Source: Leadbetterella sp. (lineage in GTDB: Bacteria; Bacteroidota; Bacteroidia; Cytophagales; Spirosomataceae). Taken from it: a stretch of 64,000 bases of DNA. This document shows positions 49,602 to 58,834 of this stretch, piece by piece. How positions within the stretch are numbered: position 1 is the stretch's first letter; each line of letters begins with the position of its first letter. The stretch is from contig JAHBUH010000002.1 in NCBI GenBank assembly GCA_019638185.1, positions 1 through 64,000 on the forward strand, written 5' to 3'. The notes below the pieces were generated by a model. It was not told the DNA's origin. It did not search any database and was given only the letters and a program-made list of their open reading frames with translations. A program made the position numbers and the translations under genes.

Positions 49602-50960
49602 ATGGAGAAGACAATCGGCAAATACCGCTGGACCATCTGCGCCCTGCTGTTTTTTGCAACTACCGTTAATTACCTGGACCGGCAGGTGCTCAGCCTGCTG
49701 AAACCCCAGTTGGAAGAACTATACGGGTGGTCAAACACCGACTACGCCAATATTACAGCCATCTTCCAGTTTGTCTATGCCATTGCCATGCTCTTCGCCG
49801 GGCGTTTTGTGGATAAGCTGGGTACCAAATGGGGCTATGGCTGGGCCATCATCATCTGGTCTGTAGGGGCCATCATTCATGCGTATTCCATCAGCATCGG
49901 TGAGGCCCTGGTAGCCGGGCTGGGCTGGTTAGGCATAGCGGCCTTTTCTGCTTCTATCCTGGGATTTATGTTCTCCAGGGCCATACTGGCCCTGGGCGAA
50001 GCCGGTAACTTCCCGGCTGCCATCAAGGCCACCGCCGAATATTTCCCGAAAAAGGAGCGGTCTTTTGCTACCGGGATCTTTAATTCCGGGGCTAACATCG
50101 GTGCCGTGCTGGCGCCGCTTACCGTGCCCTGGATAGCTAAGCACTGGGGCTGGGAAATGGCCTTTATGGCCGTAGGGGGCGTAGGTTTCCTGTGGCTCTT
50201 CTTCTGGATGTTTTTTTATGAATCACCAGAGAAGCAGAAGCGGCTTTCGGCCGAAGAGCTGGCCTATATTAACTCGGATGTAGTGGAAGAGGTGGAAAAC
50301 GCCCCGGCCAAAGACGAAAAAGTGGGCTGGTTTAAGCTGCTCACCTTCCCGCAGACGTGGTCGTTTGCCATCGGTAAATTTCTTACGGACGGCGTTTGGT
50401 GGTTTTTCCTGTTCTGGCTGCCGGCTTACCTGAAAGACCAGTATAACATGGTGGGTGAAGACATTATGCTACCGCTGGCCGTGCTGTACAGTATGACCAT
50501 GATAGGCAGTGTGGGCGGAGGCTGGTTCCCCACTTATTTTATGAATAAAGGCTACGCTCCTTACGACGGGCGCATGCGCGCCATGCTGGTCATTGCGATG
50601 ATCCCGCTGGTGGTGCTGGCCGCCCAGCCCCTGGGCCATATCAGCTACTGGATACCCGTATTGCTGATCGGTATCGGGGCATCGGCTCACCAGGCCTGGA
50701 GCGCTAATATCTTTACCACCGTATCCGATATGTTCCCGAAGAAGGCCGTAGCTTCCGTAGTGGGCATCGGGGGTATGGCCGGCGGCATGGGCGGCGTGGT
50801 GGTGAATAAGTTGGGCGGGGCCTTATTTGATCACTACAAGGCCCTCGGGCACATCGAAACCGGCTATACCATCATGTTCACCATCTGCGCGGTGCTGTAC
50901 CTGGTAGCCTGGACCATCATGAAGACACTGGTACCGAAAATGAAGTTAGTGGAACTCTAG
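49602..50960 (+). CDS. exuT: Hexuronate MFS transporter, ExuT type
   Basis: Inner-membrane symporter importing galacturonate and/or glucuronate. 452 residues, 12 membrane helices. Anion:cation symporter signature: TTVNYLDRQVLSLLKPQLEE, LALGEAGNFPAAIKATAEYF and ATGIFNSGANIGAVLAPLTV. Last gene of the operon, 7 bases after eda; its final 4 bases overlap the end of the convergent DUF1080 gene. Confidence 0.93.
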   Translation: MEKTIGKYRWTICALLFFATTVNYLDRQVLSLLKPQLEELYGWSNTDYANITAIFQFVYAIAMLFAGRFVDKLGTKWGYGWAIIIWSVGAIIHAYSISIGEALVAGLGWLGIAAFSASILGFMFSRAILALGEAGNFPAAIKATAEYFPKKERSFATGIFNSGANIGAVLAPLTVPWIAKHWGWEMAFMAVGGVGFLWLFFWMFFYESPEKQKRLSAEELAYINSDVVEEVENAPAKDEKVGWFKLLTFPQTWSFAIGKFLTDGVWWFFLFWLPAYLKDQYNMVGEDIMLPLAVLYSMTMIGSVGGGWFPTYFMNKGYAPYDGRMRAMLVIAMIPLVVLAAQPLGHISYWIPVLLIGIGASAHQAWSANIFTTVSDMFPKKAVASVVGIGGMAGGMGGVVVNKLGGALFDHYKALGHIETGYTIMFTICAVLYLVAWTIMKTLVPKMKLVEL

Positions 50961-51688
50961 GTGGCCTGGAGTTCCTTTATCTTCAGATTCCGGAAAGATA
51001 CGCTCTTATACCATTTCTGTAACCCGATCCGTCCTTTGGTTACTTTTCCAAAATCCGGGAAATAATTAAAGCCGCTGGCGGCCACCATTTCTTTCCAGGT
51101 ATCGCCGGTCAGGTCCTGCTCCGCGGTAAGGATACCGTTCAGGTAAAACTGCACCTTGCCGTTCTGTTGCACTATCCTTCCCTGGTTCCACTCGCCGGCC
51201 GGGCGGGCCGGTACGGGGTTCTTTTGTTCACTGAAATTATAAAGGCAGCCCGGCCTTTTTTTCAGGTTTATGGCGTAATCCGGATGAAGGCTGTCTAAAA
51301 GCTGGTACTCAGGGCCGGATGACCACGCCGTGGGGATGTCCTTGCGTTCCACCACATTGATAAATACCCCGCTGTTTCCTTCTTCCGAGATCTTCCACTC
51401 GAACCGGAAATCATAATTTTCATATTCCTTATCAGAGACCAGGTCTTCGTGTTCCACCCGGGCGCTGTCAGACCGGTACACCAGTTCACCGTTTTCGGCT
51501 TTCCAGGCAGAGGGTTTGTCTCCCTGGTTATACAGGTGCCAGTTCTGAAGTGATTTCCCGTCAAAGAGCAGCTTCCAGCCCTCCTTCTGTTCCTCTTGGG
51601 TCAGGCGGTTATTTTGTTCCCCGCTTTCAGAGCAGGCCCAGAGCAGGGTTACGGAAAGGACAAGTGCCCAGGTTTGAATTTTCAGCAT
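50957..51688 (-). CDS. DUF1080 family lipoprotein (3-keto-disaccharide hydrolase-like)
   Basis: 243 residues. Lipoprotein signal with lipobox LLWAC (Cys19), then a concanavalin-like domain of the DUF1080 type: GWKLLFDGKSLQNWHLYNQ, FRFEWKISEEGNSGVFINVV, GEWNQGRIVQQNGKVQFYLN and GRIGLQKWYKSVSFRNLKI. Some members hydrolyse 3-keto-glycosides. Probably periplasmic or surface-exposed. Convergent with exuT and not obviously part of the uronate operon. Confidence 0.9.
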   Translation of the reverse strand: MLKIQTWALVLSVTLLWACSESGEQNNRLTQEEQKEGWKLLFDGKSLQNWHLYNQGDKPSAWKAENGELVYRSDSARVEHEDLVSDKEYENYDFRFEWKISEEGNSGVFINVVERKDIPTAWSSGPEYQLLDSLHPDYAINLKKRPGCLYNFSEQKNPVPARPAGEWNQGRIVQQNGKVQFYLNGILTAEQDLTGDTWKEMVAASGFNYFPDFGKVTKGRIGLQKWYKSVSFRNLKIKELQAT

Positions 51689-51803
51689 AACAATTATAAG
51701 ATTAAAGCCCCTAATATCTGCATTAGCGGGCTGATCAGGGAATAAAACGCCAAGTTTATTTTGGGAGCCTGCCGGAGATAAAATCTTAAAGTCTAAGTGC
51801 CAG

Positions 51804-51834
51804 TTGTTTAATCCAAAAAATATACCTAGTTTTA
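51804..51834 (+). promoter_or_regulatory. Promoter of the DUF4412 gene
   Basis: TTG (51804-51806), 20 bases, TAGTTTTA (51827-51834), one mismatch from TAnnTTTG; the ATG is at 51851. Confidence 0.5.
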
Positions 51835-51850
51835 GAAAAAAAACGTAACG

Positions 51851-52594
51851 ATGAAAGCTTATTTCTTATCCCTTTGGATCATGGGCGCCGCTTTTCTGCC
51901 GGCCCTGGCCCAGGACAGCCCCTTTGCGAAAGGCGCCAAGCCGGAGAGTGCCTATACCTTTAACGCATCCATGACCTATAAAATGACTACGGTTAACCGA
52001 AAAGGCAAGAGCAGCTCAATGACCACGAAGTACTATTTTTCGCCGAAAAGCACTACCATAGGGATGAAAATGCTCAGCAGCAGTGATAATGCCGGGGGCG
52101 GGCTTGATTTTATGGTGATGGATATCAGCCAGGCCAAAGTATTCACCTTTATGGAGAGCAAAATGGTCATCGGGATGGCCCTGCGGCAGGACAAGGTCAA
52201 TGAAATGATGGAAAAAGAAAATGGGGCCATCAGTGTGACCAAAACGGCCGAAAAAAAGACCATCATGGGCTATGATTGTGAAGGCTACGCCGTTAAAAAC
52301 GATAATGATAAATCGGATATCCTGATGTGGGTCTCCAAAAAACCGGTAGAATCCATAGCCGGTCTGGGGGAACAAATGGCCCGGACGTACATGGGAAGCG
52401 GTAAAGGTGCACAGAATAATTATTTTGCCTATAATGCCCATCCCGAGCTGACTAAAATGGCCAAAGAGGGCAGGGCCATCCTGGGTTATACCACTAAAAC
52501 AGAGAAAGGTGACGTGACCGAAATGGAGCTGACGGAGATAGAACCTAAAATTAACTATATTTTTAAAGCAAGTGACTATAAGTCAATGTTTTAA
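51851..52594 (+). CDS. DUF4412 domain protein, exported
   Basis: 247 residues. Signal peptide (1-21, ending FLPALAQ), then a beta-rich domain: ASMTYKMTTVNRKGKSSSMT, VMDISQAKVFTFMESKMVIG, KKTIMGYDCEGYAVKNDNDK and SDILMWVSKKPVESIAGLG. The pattern of a dipeptide-rich early strand and the GYxCEGY-like site fits DUF4412. Periplasmic or outer-membrane linked; function unknown. Monocistronic, 216 bases before atpA. Confidence 0.85.
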   Translation: MKAYFLSLWIMGAAFLPALAQDSPFAKGAKPESAYTFNASMTYKMTTVNRKGKSSSMTTKYYFSPKSTTIGMKMLSSSDNAGGGLDFMVMDISQAKVFTFMESKMVIGMALRQDKVNEMMEKENGAISVTKTAEKKTIMGYDCEGYAVKNDNDKSDILMWVSKKPVESIAGLGEQMARTYMGSGKGAQNNYFAYNAHPELTKMAKEGRAILGYTTKTEKGDVTEMELTEIEPKINYIFKASDYKSMF

Positions 52595-52810
52595 ATAGAT
52601 TTACCAACCGTACCCCCGCTGTTTTCAGTACAGGGGCCGGCAGACCCGGTCCGCCGGGCGGGAATATCCCCGGAAAAATCCAAGAATAGCCTGTATTTTT
52701 TTGAGGATTTATGGGAAATGTCAAATTTTATTGCTTATTTCGCACCCGAAAATCCCTATGAATCAAAACCGTAGGGAGATCAGACAAATCGTTTTACAAA
52801 AAAATAATAT

Positions 52811-54397
52811 ATGTCAATTGCATCGATAAGACCAGATGAGGTTTCAGCCATCCTGCGTGAGCAGCTGGCCGGGGCGAGAACCGAAGCAGAACTAGAAGAG
52901 GTAGGCACCGTACTGCAGATAGGGGACGGAGTAGCCCGTATCTATGGCCTTTCAAAAGTACAACAGGGAGAATTGATCGCTTTTGAGAACGGTCTGAAAG
53001 GACTGGCTCTTAACCTGGAAGAAGATAATGTGGGCGTGGTGTTACTGGGAGATTCTTCCGAGATCAAAGAAGGTGCTACGGCAAAACGTACCGGCGATAT
53101 CGCATCCATTAAAGTGGGTGAAGGTATTGTAGGCCGCGTGGTGAATACCCTGGCTGAGCCTATCGATGGAAACGGCCCTATTCTGGGTGAAACTTTTGAC
53201 ATGCCCCTGGAAAGAAAAGCTCCGGGTGTAATTTACCGTCAGCCGGTAACCGAGCCTCTGCAGACCGGTATCAAGGCCGTAGATGCCATGATCCCCATCG
53301 GAAGAGGACAGCGTGAGCTGGTGATCGGTGACCGTCAGACCGGGAAAACAGCGGTGTGTATTGACACCATCATTAACCAGAAAGAATTCTTCGACAAAGG
53401 AGAACCCGTATATTGTATTTATGTAGCCTGTGGCCAGAAAGCTTCTACCGTGAAGGCGGTAGAGCAAACGCTGCGTCGCTATGGTGCTATGGACTACACC
53501 GTGATCGTAGCCGCTAATGCTTCTGATCCTTCCCCTATGCAGTTCTTTGCTCCGTTTACCGGTGCAGCCATTGGTGAGTACTTCAGAGATACCGGCCGTC
53601 CGGCACTGGTGGTATACGATGACCTTTCCAAGCAGGCCGTAGCGTATCGGGAGGTTTCCCTGCTGCTTCGTCGCCCACCGGGACGTGAAGCCTATCCGGG
53701 AGACGTATTCTACCTGCACTCGCGTTTACTGGAACGTGCAGCTAAGATCAACGAGTCTGACGCTATTGCACAGGAAATGAATGACCTTCCTCCTTCCCTG
53801 AAAGGAAAAGTGAAAGGTGGCGGATCCTTAACGGCCCTGCCTATCATCGAAACCCAGGCGGGTGACGTGTCAGCCTATATTCCTACTAACGTGATCTCCA
53901 TCACTGACGGCCAGATCTTCCTGGAGTCTAACCTCTTTAACGCGGGTATCCGTCCCGCTATTAACGTGGGTATATCGGTATCCCGGGTAGGAGGTAATGC
54001 CCAGATCAAATCCATGAAAAAAGTAGCCGGTACGCTTAAGCTGGACCAGGCGCAGTTCCGTGAGCTGGAGGCATTTGCCAAGTTCGGTTCTGACCTGGAT
54101 GCGGCTACCAAGCTGGTGATTGAACGCGGTAAGAGAAACCAGGAGATCCTGAAGCAGGGCCAGTATCAGCCTTCTGCCGTGGGTGACCAGGTAGCTATTA
54201 TCTACGGTTCCATTAACGGTATCATGGACAGCGTTCCTGTAAATAAGGTAAAAGAATACGAAACCGAGTTCCTGTCTCTTCTGAACTCTACCAAACCGGA
54301 GGTTATCGCTAACCTTTCAAAAGGTAAACTGGAAAAAGAAGATACGGATTATATAGTTAAATTCGGAAAAGAACTGGCGCAGAAATACACTGCCTGA
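52811..54397 (+). CDS. atpA: F1F0 ATP synthase subunit alpha
   Basis: 528 residues. Beta-barrel crown domain ([20 protein letters not shown]), nucleotide-binding domain with Walker [58 protein letters not shown], and the alpha signature [19 protein letters not shown]. Followed by atpG after 36 bases, but not preceded by atpH, atpF, atpE or atpB, so the operon is split in this genome. Confidence 0.98.
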   Translation: MSIASIRPDEVSAILREQLAGARTEAELEEVGTVLQIGDGVARIYGLSKVQQGELIAFENGLKGLALNLEEDNVGVVLLGDSSEIKEGATAKRTGDIASIKVGEGIVGRVVNTLAEPIDGNGPILGETFDMPLERKAPGVIYRQPVTEPLQTGIKAVDAMIPIGRGQRELVIGDRQTGKTAVCIDTIINQKEFFDKGEPVYCIYVACGQKASTVKAVEQTLRRYGAMDYTVIVAANASDPSPMQFFAPFTGAAIGEYFRDTGRPALVVYDDLSKQAVAYREVSLLLRRPPGREAYPGDVFYLHSRLLERAAKINESDAIAQEMNDLPPSLKGKVKGGGSLTALPIIETQAGDVSAYIPTNVISITDGQIFLESNLFNAGIRPAINVGISVSRVGGNAQIKSMKKVAGTLKLDQAQFRELEAFAKFGSDLDAATKLVIERGKRNQEILKQGQYQPSAVGDQVAIIYGSINGIMDSVPVNKVKEYETEFLSLLNSTKPEVIANLSKGKLEKEDTDYIVKFGKELAQKYTA

Positions 54398-54433
54398 TCC
54401 CTTTTCTGAAAGAATTTAAACCTATATTATAAA

Positions 54434-55312
54434 ATGGCTTCATTAAAAGAAGTAAGAAACAGGATCGCTTCCGTTAACTCTACCATGCAGATCACGAAAG
54501 CCATGAAAATGGTGTCTGCAGCAAAGCTGAGAAGAGCGCAGGAAAAGATCACCCAGTTAAGACCGTATTCCCAAAAGCTGAACGAACTGATCAGCCAGGT
54601 GTCGGAAAACACCGAAGTAGGGGCATCCAGCCCCTATACCCAGGTGCGGGAAGTAAATAAGGTGCTGGTGGTGCTGGTGACTTCCGACAGGGGACTGTGC
54701 GGAGCCTTTAACTCGAACATCATCAAAGCCGCTAATGCGTACATAGCAGAAAACTATGCCGCTCAGCAGGAGAAAGGGAATGTAACCCTGTTTTCCCTGG
54801 GTAAAAAGGGCATGGAGGCTTTCCAGAGAAGGGGAGCCACCGTTAGTACTTCCTATACGGATATCTTTTCCAGACTCTCTTTTGAGACCGCTAAAACGGC
54901 CGCAGAAGGGATCATGGAGAGCTTTGCAGACGGTGTATACGATGAAGTGGTCATCATTTATAACGAGTTTAAGAACGTAGCTACGCAGATCGTAAGAACG
55001 GAGAAAATGCTTCCGCTGGTGAGTGATAACTCCGGGGAGGCTACTTCTAACATCGACTATATCTTTGAACCCTCGGAAGAAGAGATCCTGCTGGACCTGA
55101 TTCCGAAAGCCATCATACTGCAGCTGTTCAAAGCGGTACTGGATTCTAACGCCGCTGAACACGGCGCCAGGATGACCGCCATGGACAAAGCTACCGAAAA
55201 CGGCGGGGAATTGTTAAAGTCGCTGAAAATTGAATATAACCGTTCGCGTCAGGCAGCCATCACCACCGAGATCCTGGAGATCGTGGGCGGTGCGGAAGCG
55301 CTGAAGAATTAA
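54434..55312 (+). CDS. atpG: F1F0 ATP synthase subunit gamma
   Basis: Central rotor shaft of F1, 292 residues. N-terminal helix MASLKEVRNRIASVNSTMQI, TKAMKMVSAAKLRRAQEKI, the signature VLVTSDRGLCGAFNSNI, and C-terminal helix AEHGARMTAMDKATENGGEL, ITTEILEIVGGAEAL. Followed by a terminator; no atpD or atpC next to it. Confidence 0.98.
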   Translation: MASLKEVRNRIASVNSTMQITKAMKMVSAAKLRRAQEKITQLRPYSQKLNELISQVSENTEVGASSPYTQVREVNKVLVVLVTSDRGLCGAFNSNIIKAANAYIAENYAAQQEKGNVTLFSLGKKGMEAFQRRGATVSTSYTDIFSRLSFETAKTAAEGIMESFADGVYDEVVIIYNEFKNVATQIVRTEKMLPLVSDNSGEATSNIDYIFEPSEEEILLDLIPKAIILQLFKAVLDSNAAEHGARMTAMDKATENGGELLKSLKIEYNRSRQAAITTEILEIVGGAEALKN

Positions 55313-55334
55313 GAACAAATACGTTTTATAAGGA

Positions 55335-55363
55335 AAGGCTCTCTGGAAAGAGAGTCTTTTTTT
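55335..55363 (+). terminator. Rho-independent terminator of atpA-atpG
   Basis: AAGGCTCTC (55335-55343) / GAGAGTCTT (55350-55358) with one G-T pair, 6-base loop, then seven or more T. Confidence 0.85.
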
Positions 55364-55481
55364 ATGGGTAATTTCTCCACCCGCGGGAGATAAACACAGG
55401 TTTCTTTGTTCTGCCTGGCCTGTTACGGATAGTTAAATCCCTGAGGGGTGCCGATAATGATTACCCATGTATAAACAGTCC

Positions 55482-55511
55482 ACAAAAAAGGGCGGCCATT
55501 TGGCCGCCCTT
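55482..55511 (-). terminator. Rho-independent terminator of the FN3 protein gene
   Basis: Perfect 11-bp GC-rich stem AAGGGCGGCCA (55488-55498) / TGGCCGCCCTT (55501-55511), followed on the minus strand by a run of T (55483-55489 complement). It begins 21 bases after the minus-strand stop. Confidence 0.88.
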
Positions 55512-55532
55512 CCTTATAATTGGTAAGGAAAA

Positions 55533-57305
55533 TTAATTCCTGATCACCTTCCGTGTTTCTTTGAACTCACCGGTAGAAACTACCACGTTGTAAGTTCCCG
55601 GAACGTATTTCTTAAGGTTCACCTCAATGGCAGAACCCGGCTTATATGACTTGGCAAATACCAGCTGGTTCAGCTGATTGTACACATTCACTTCTACCTG
55701 CTCTGCTTGATAACGGGCCGGCATAGCCACGCTCACGCGGTCAGCAGTAGGGTTAGGATAAACTGTCATAGAAGCACCACCACCGGCTTTCTTCTCAATT
55801 TTAGCCACTTTAGAGGCTGCAGATACACCCAGTGGGTTTTCCGCTTTCACCCGATAGAAGAAAGCAGATGCGGTATCCGTACCGATCTTATCCGTGAACG
55901 TGATAACACTTCTTCCTACCTGTCCTACTTCTTTGAAGGTACCATCTGCTTTGTAAGCTCTCTCAATAACGTATTTCTCTTCCTTATTAGAATCATCTAC
56001 CCAGGTCAATACCACGTCAGATCCGGACCACTTGGCTACCAGGCCGTAAGGCGCATTTGGAATAGCGGAATAATCTACGGATACGTTACCGTTCATATAA
56101 GCATAATCCGACGCACCATAGAGGTAGTTTCCGGCTTTCACGCGGTAAGTATATTTCTGTCCTTCGGAAAGGTTAACATGCTGAACCGTATTCTCACCGG
56201 TTTTTACAGTTCCGAAGTTGATCCAGGTCTTGCCTTCGTCGGTGCTGTAGTCGATAGAATAGTAATCGGCATCATCACCAGGGTGAGTCCAGCTGATTCC
56301 CAGGGCCCAGTTGTCAAACTTGTCTTTGTATCCCACACCGATAACGTTAGTAGGTATGGCTGATTTTCCGTGAGTTTTTTCGTGCAGGTGAGCCCAGTTG
56401 CCCTGGATGCCCTGATCGCTGTAAGAGAATACGGCGATATCTACAGGCTCGCTTTGTTCCAGTCCGCTGATCTCATAGCCGGTAGCAAAAGGATAGGTAG
56501 TACCGATGATTTTGTATTCCGACTCAAATCCTCTTTTCATGGCAATGTAGTATACCTCACGGATATTGGAGCGACAGCCCAGATCTTCTTCGGGGTTATC
56601 CCAGGCCAGGTTAATGCTGTAGTTGGTTTTACTAACCGCACGCAGGTTTAATGGAGCGCCGGGAGCCACATAAGGCCTTACCTGTAGGCTGACCTGGTTA
56701 GAAGGAGTAGCTTCTCCCAAGGCGTTTTGAGTATATACCACATAAGTAGTATGGATGCCCGGACGCGCGTCAGTGTCATAGTAAGAAGTTTCGTAAGGGG
56801 GCAGGTTAACCACATCATACCAGGGGCCACCGTAAGATTTCTTGATGTTAATGTTTTGTACGGGTCCACCGCTGGAAGGATAGCTCCAGTTAAGGCCTAC
56901 AAACTGCGGACAGTTACCTTCCAGTTTCAGCAAAGCGGCCGGAGGGGCAGCTATCTGTGTAGTGGCATAAGTCACTACCGGGGCACTGGTGGTGGCACAG
57001 CTGACCGCTGTGGTACAGGCCAATGTACGGGCTGTAATGGTGTAGGTGCTTCCGGGCTGTAATCCGGGGAAGGTGAAAGGTAAAAAGGTCTGACCTGTGG
57101 CCAGGACTTCGAACTTGGTAACAGGAGTGATTCCGGGGCCTTCCACTTTCACTTCCACTGATTTAGCAAGGGCATCATTCGGTACCACCACCGCCATAAA
57201 ACTGGTCTTGGTCACGTTTGAGACTTCCACCTGGGGAGTTGTCAATTGTGCGGCCGCTATATACCCGCTCAAAATCAGGAAAAAAGATGGTAATAATTTT
57301 CTCAT
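55533..57305 (-). CDS. Secreted fibronectin type III protein with type IX secretion tail
   Basis: 590 residues. Signal peptide (1-19, ending SGYIAAAQ), three or more fibronectin-III-like domains between ~20 and ~500 (PPAALLKLEGNCPQFVGLNW, PGAPLNLRAVSKTNYSINLA, PYGLVAKWSGSDVVLTWVDD), and a C-terminal type A sorting domain of ~75 residues starting MTVYPNPTADRVSVAMP and ending FKETRKVIRN. Exported by the type IX system, either released or anchored to surface lipopolysaccharide. No catalytic domain is visible; adhesion or matrix binding is plausible. Confidence 0.92.
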   Translation of the reverse strand: MRKLLPSFFLILSGYIAAAQLTTPQVEVSNVTKTSFMAVVVPNDALAKSVEVKVEGPGITPVTKFEVLATGQTFLPFTFPGLQPGSTYTITARTLACTTAVSCATTSAPVVTYATTQIAAPPAALLKLEGNCPQFVGLNWSYPSSGGPVQNINIKKSYGGPWYDVVNLPPYETSYYDTDARPGIHTTYVVYTQNALGEATPSNQVSLQVRPYVAPGAPLNLRAVSKTNYSINLAWDNPEEDLGCRSNIREVYYIAMKRGFESEYKIIGTTYPFATGYEISGLEQSEPVDIAVFSYSDQGIQGNWAHLHEKTHGKSAIPTNVIGVGYKDKFDNWALGISWTHPGDDADYYSIDYSTDEGKTWINFGTVKTGENTVQHVNLSEGQKYTYRVKAGNYLYGASDYAYMNGNVSVDYSAIPNAPYGLVAKWSGSDVVLTWVDDSNKEEKYVIERAYKADGTFKEVGQVGRSVITFTDKIGTDTASAFFYRVKAENPLGVSAASKVAKIEKKAGGGASMTVYPNPTADRVSVAMPARYQAEQVEVNVYNQLNQLVFAKSYKPGSAIEVNLKKYVPGTYNVVVSTGEFKETRKVIRN

Positions 57306-57339
57306 GATCGAATTTAATTATGTTATAAGTAATGTATCA

Positions 57340-57347
57340 CAAATATA
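57340..57347 (-). promoter_or_regulatory. -7 element upstream of the FN3 protein gene
   Basis: On the minus strand TATATTTG, an exact TAnnTTTG match, 35 bases before the start codon. No clear -33 TTG. Confidence 0.45.
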
Positions 57348-57391
57348 TAAAAAAGTGAATAGGCGCAGTTAAAAATGGTATTAAAATATCT

Positions 57392-58249
57392 TCAAAAGTT
57401 ATTATACGGTAGAGAAAGTTTAAATTGACGGTTAATTTGAAGGATATCGGCGTGCGCCCGCGGGTCATGAACCCGTATGATTTTTGCTCCCTTTAAAACG
57501 GCCAGTCCATGCAAATAGAGGGAATAGGGAAGGGCCTCTTCCGGGGTGATCCGGAGAAGTTTCCAGATCATTGATTTCCGGGACATCCCCGCCAGCAGGG
57601 GGTAGTGGTCATTCTGCAGCAGTTCCAGGTGCTGCAGCAGCTGGTAGTTTTCTTCCTGGCTTTTGGAAAAGCCGAAGCCGGGATCCAGGATGATGTCAGC
57701 TACCCCCCGGCTCCGCAGGTAGGCGGCCTTTTTAAAAAGCTTATCGAAAACCCCGGGCAGGAGCTCCTTATGATGGCCTGTGGTATGCATGTCCGCTACC
57801 GAGTGCCCCTCCTGGTGCATCAGGATGTAAACGGGTTTCTTTTCAATGATGAGGGGAAACATGGCCGGGTCAAAATCCCCGCCGGAGACGTCATTTACCA
57901 TAACCGCCCCGGCCTTCAGCGCTTCACGGGCCACGCCGGCCCGGAAAGTATCTACGGAAACCGGCGTGCCGGGAAAATGCGCCGTCAGCTGCTCAACGGC
58001 CGGGATCACGCGCTCCAGTTCCTCTGCCTCAGAGACCTCGCTTCCGCCCGGGCGCGTGGAATATCCGCCCACATCCAGCAGGTGTGCCCCGTCATGGATC
58101 ATCGCCTCAGCTTTTTTCAGAAACGTTTCCTGATTAGGATTAAATCTGCTATCTTTGTAAAATGAATCCGGCGTAGTATTCAGGATTCCCATGATGAGGG
58201 GTTGATTTAAACTCAGAATCTTACCACCGATATTTAATGTATTTTTCAT
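57392..58249 (-). CDS. folP: Dihydropteroate synthase
   Basis: Joins p-aminobenzoate to the pterin pyrophosphate in folate synthesis. 285 residues from ATG 58249 (an in-frame TTG lies 9 bases further up). TIM-barrel motifs: PLIMGILNTTPDSFYKDSRF, LLDVGGYSTRPGGSEVSEAE, PVSVDTFRAGVAREALKAGA, VNDVSGGDFDPAMF, ILDPGFGFSKSQEENYQLL and IIRVHDPRAHADIL. Divergent from the DUF1599 gene. Confidence 0.96.
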   Translation of the reverse strand: MKNTLNIGGKILSLNQPLIMGILNTTPDSFYKDSRFNPNQETFLKKAEAMIHDGAHLLDVGGYSTRPGGSEVSEAEELERVIPAVEQLTAHFPGTPVSVDTFRAGVAREALKAGAVMVNDVSGGDFDPAMFPLIIEKKPVYILMHQEGHSVADMHTTGHHKELLPGVFDKLFKKAAYLRSRGVADIILDPGFGFSKSQEENYQLLQHLELLQNDHYPLLAGMSRKSMIWKLLRITPEEALPYSLYLHGLAVLKGAKIIRVHDPRAHADILQINRQFKLSLPYNNF

Positions 58250-58286
58250 AGTTTGCAAAAAAACTAAAAACTATTGAATTATATAA

Positions 58287-58829
58287 ATGCCTAAGACCGA
58301 AACTGAATATTTGAGGATAATAGCTCTTTGCTTTGAGATATTTTCAAAGAAGAATTTAGATTATGGTACCTCGTGGAAAATACTCCGGCTCCCGTCCATC
58401 ACCGATCAGATCTATATCAAAGCCCAGCGGATCCGGACACTCCAGGAAAACGGGTTTTCCCGGGTGGACGAAGGTGAGGTGCCGGAATTTATCGGGATCA
58501 TCAACTATTGTGTAATGGCTCTTATGCTCATGGAGCACGGGCCGGAGATTGAAGAGGTGGAGGCCGCTTACCAGGAGGAAATTACCCGGGTAAAGGCCCT
58601 GCTGTTTGATAAAAACCATGATTACAATGAAGCCTGGCGGAATATGCGGGTGAGCTCTATGACCGATATCATCCTGATGAAGCTCATGCGCATCAAGCAG
58701 ATCGAGGATAATAATGGGCGGACCCTTATCTCGGAAGGGATCAGGGCGGGTTACCAGGATATTATCAATTACTCGGTATTTTGTCTTATAAAACTGAATG
58801 AAAGACAGGAACAGGCTGTCCAACAATAA
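58287..58829 (+). CDS. DUF1599 domain protein
   Basis: 180 residues built from two similar halves of ~70 residues: KKNLDYGTSWKILRLPSITD with IGIINYCVMALML, and DKNHDYNEAWRNMRVSSMTD with YQDIINYSVFCLIKLNE. This internal duplication marks DUF1599, whose helical fold resembles nucleotide pyrophosphohydrolases. The function is not established. It is 5 bases before the DoxX-like gene and shares the folP divergent gap. Confidence 0.92.
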   Translation: MPKTETEYLRIIALCFEIFSKKNLDYGTSWKILRLPSITDQIYIKAQRIRTLQENGFSRVDEGEVPEFIGIINYCVMALMLMEHGPEIEEVEAAYQEEITRVKALLFDKNHDYNEAWRNMRVSSMTDIILMKLMRIKQIEDNNGRTLISEGIRAGYQDIINYSVFCLIKLNERQEQAVQQ

Positions 58830-58834
58830 AAGAT

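Noticed and set aside
48857-49636. A 259-codon minus-strand frame opposite kdgK and eda
   Set aside because: Antisense to two well-recognised genes; composition is that of a complementary frame.
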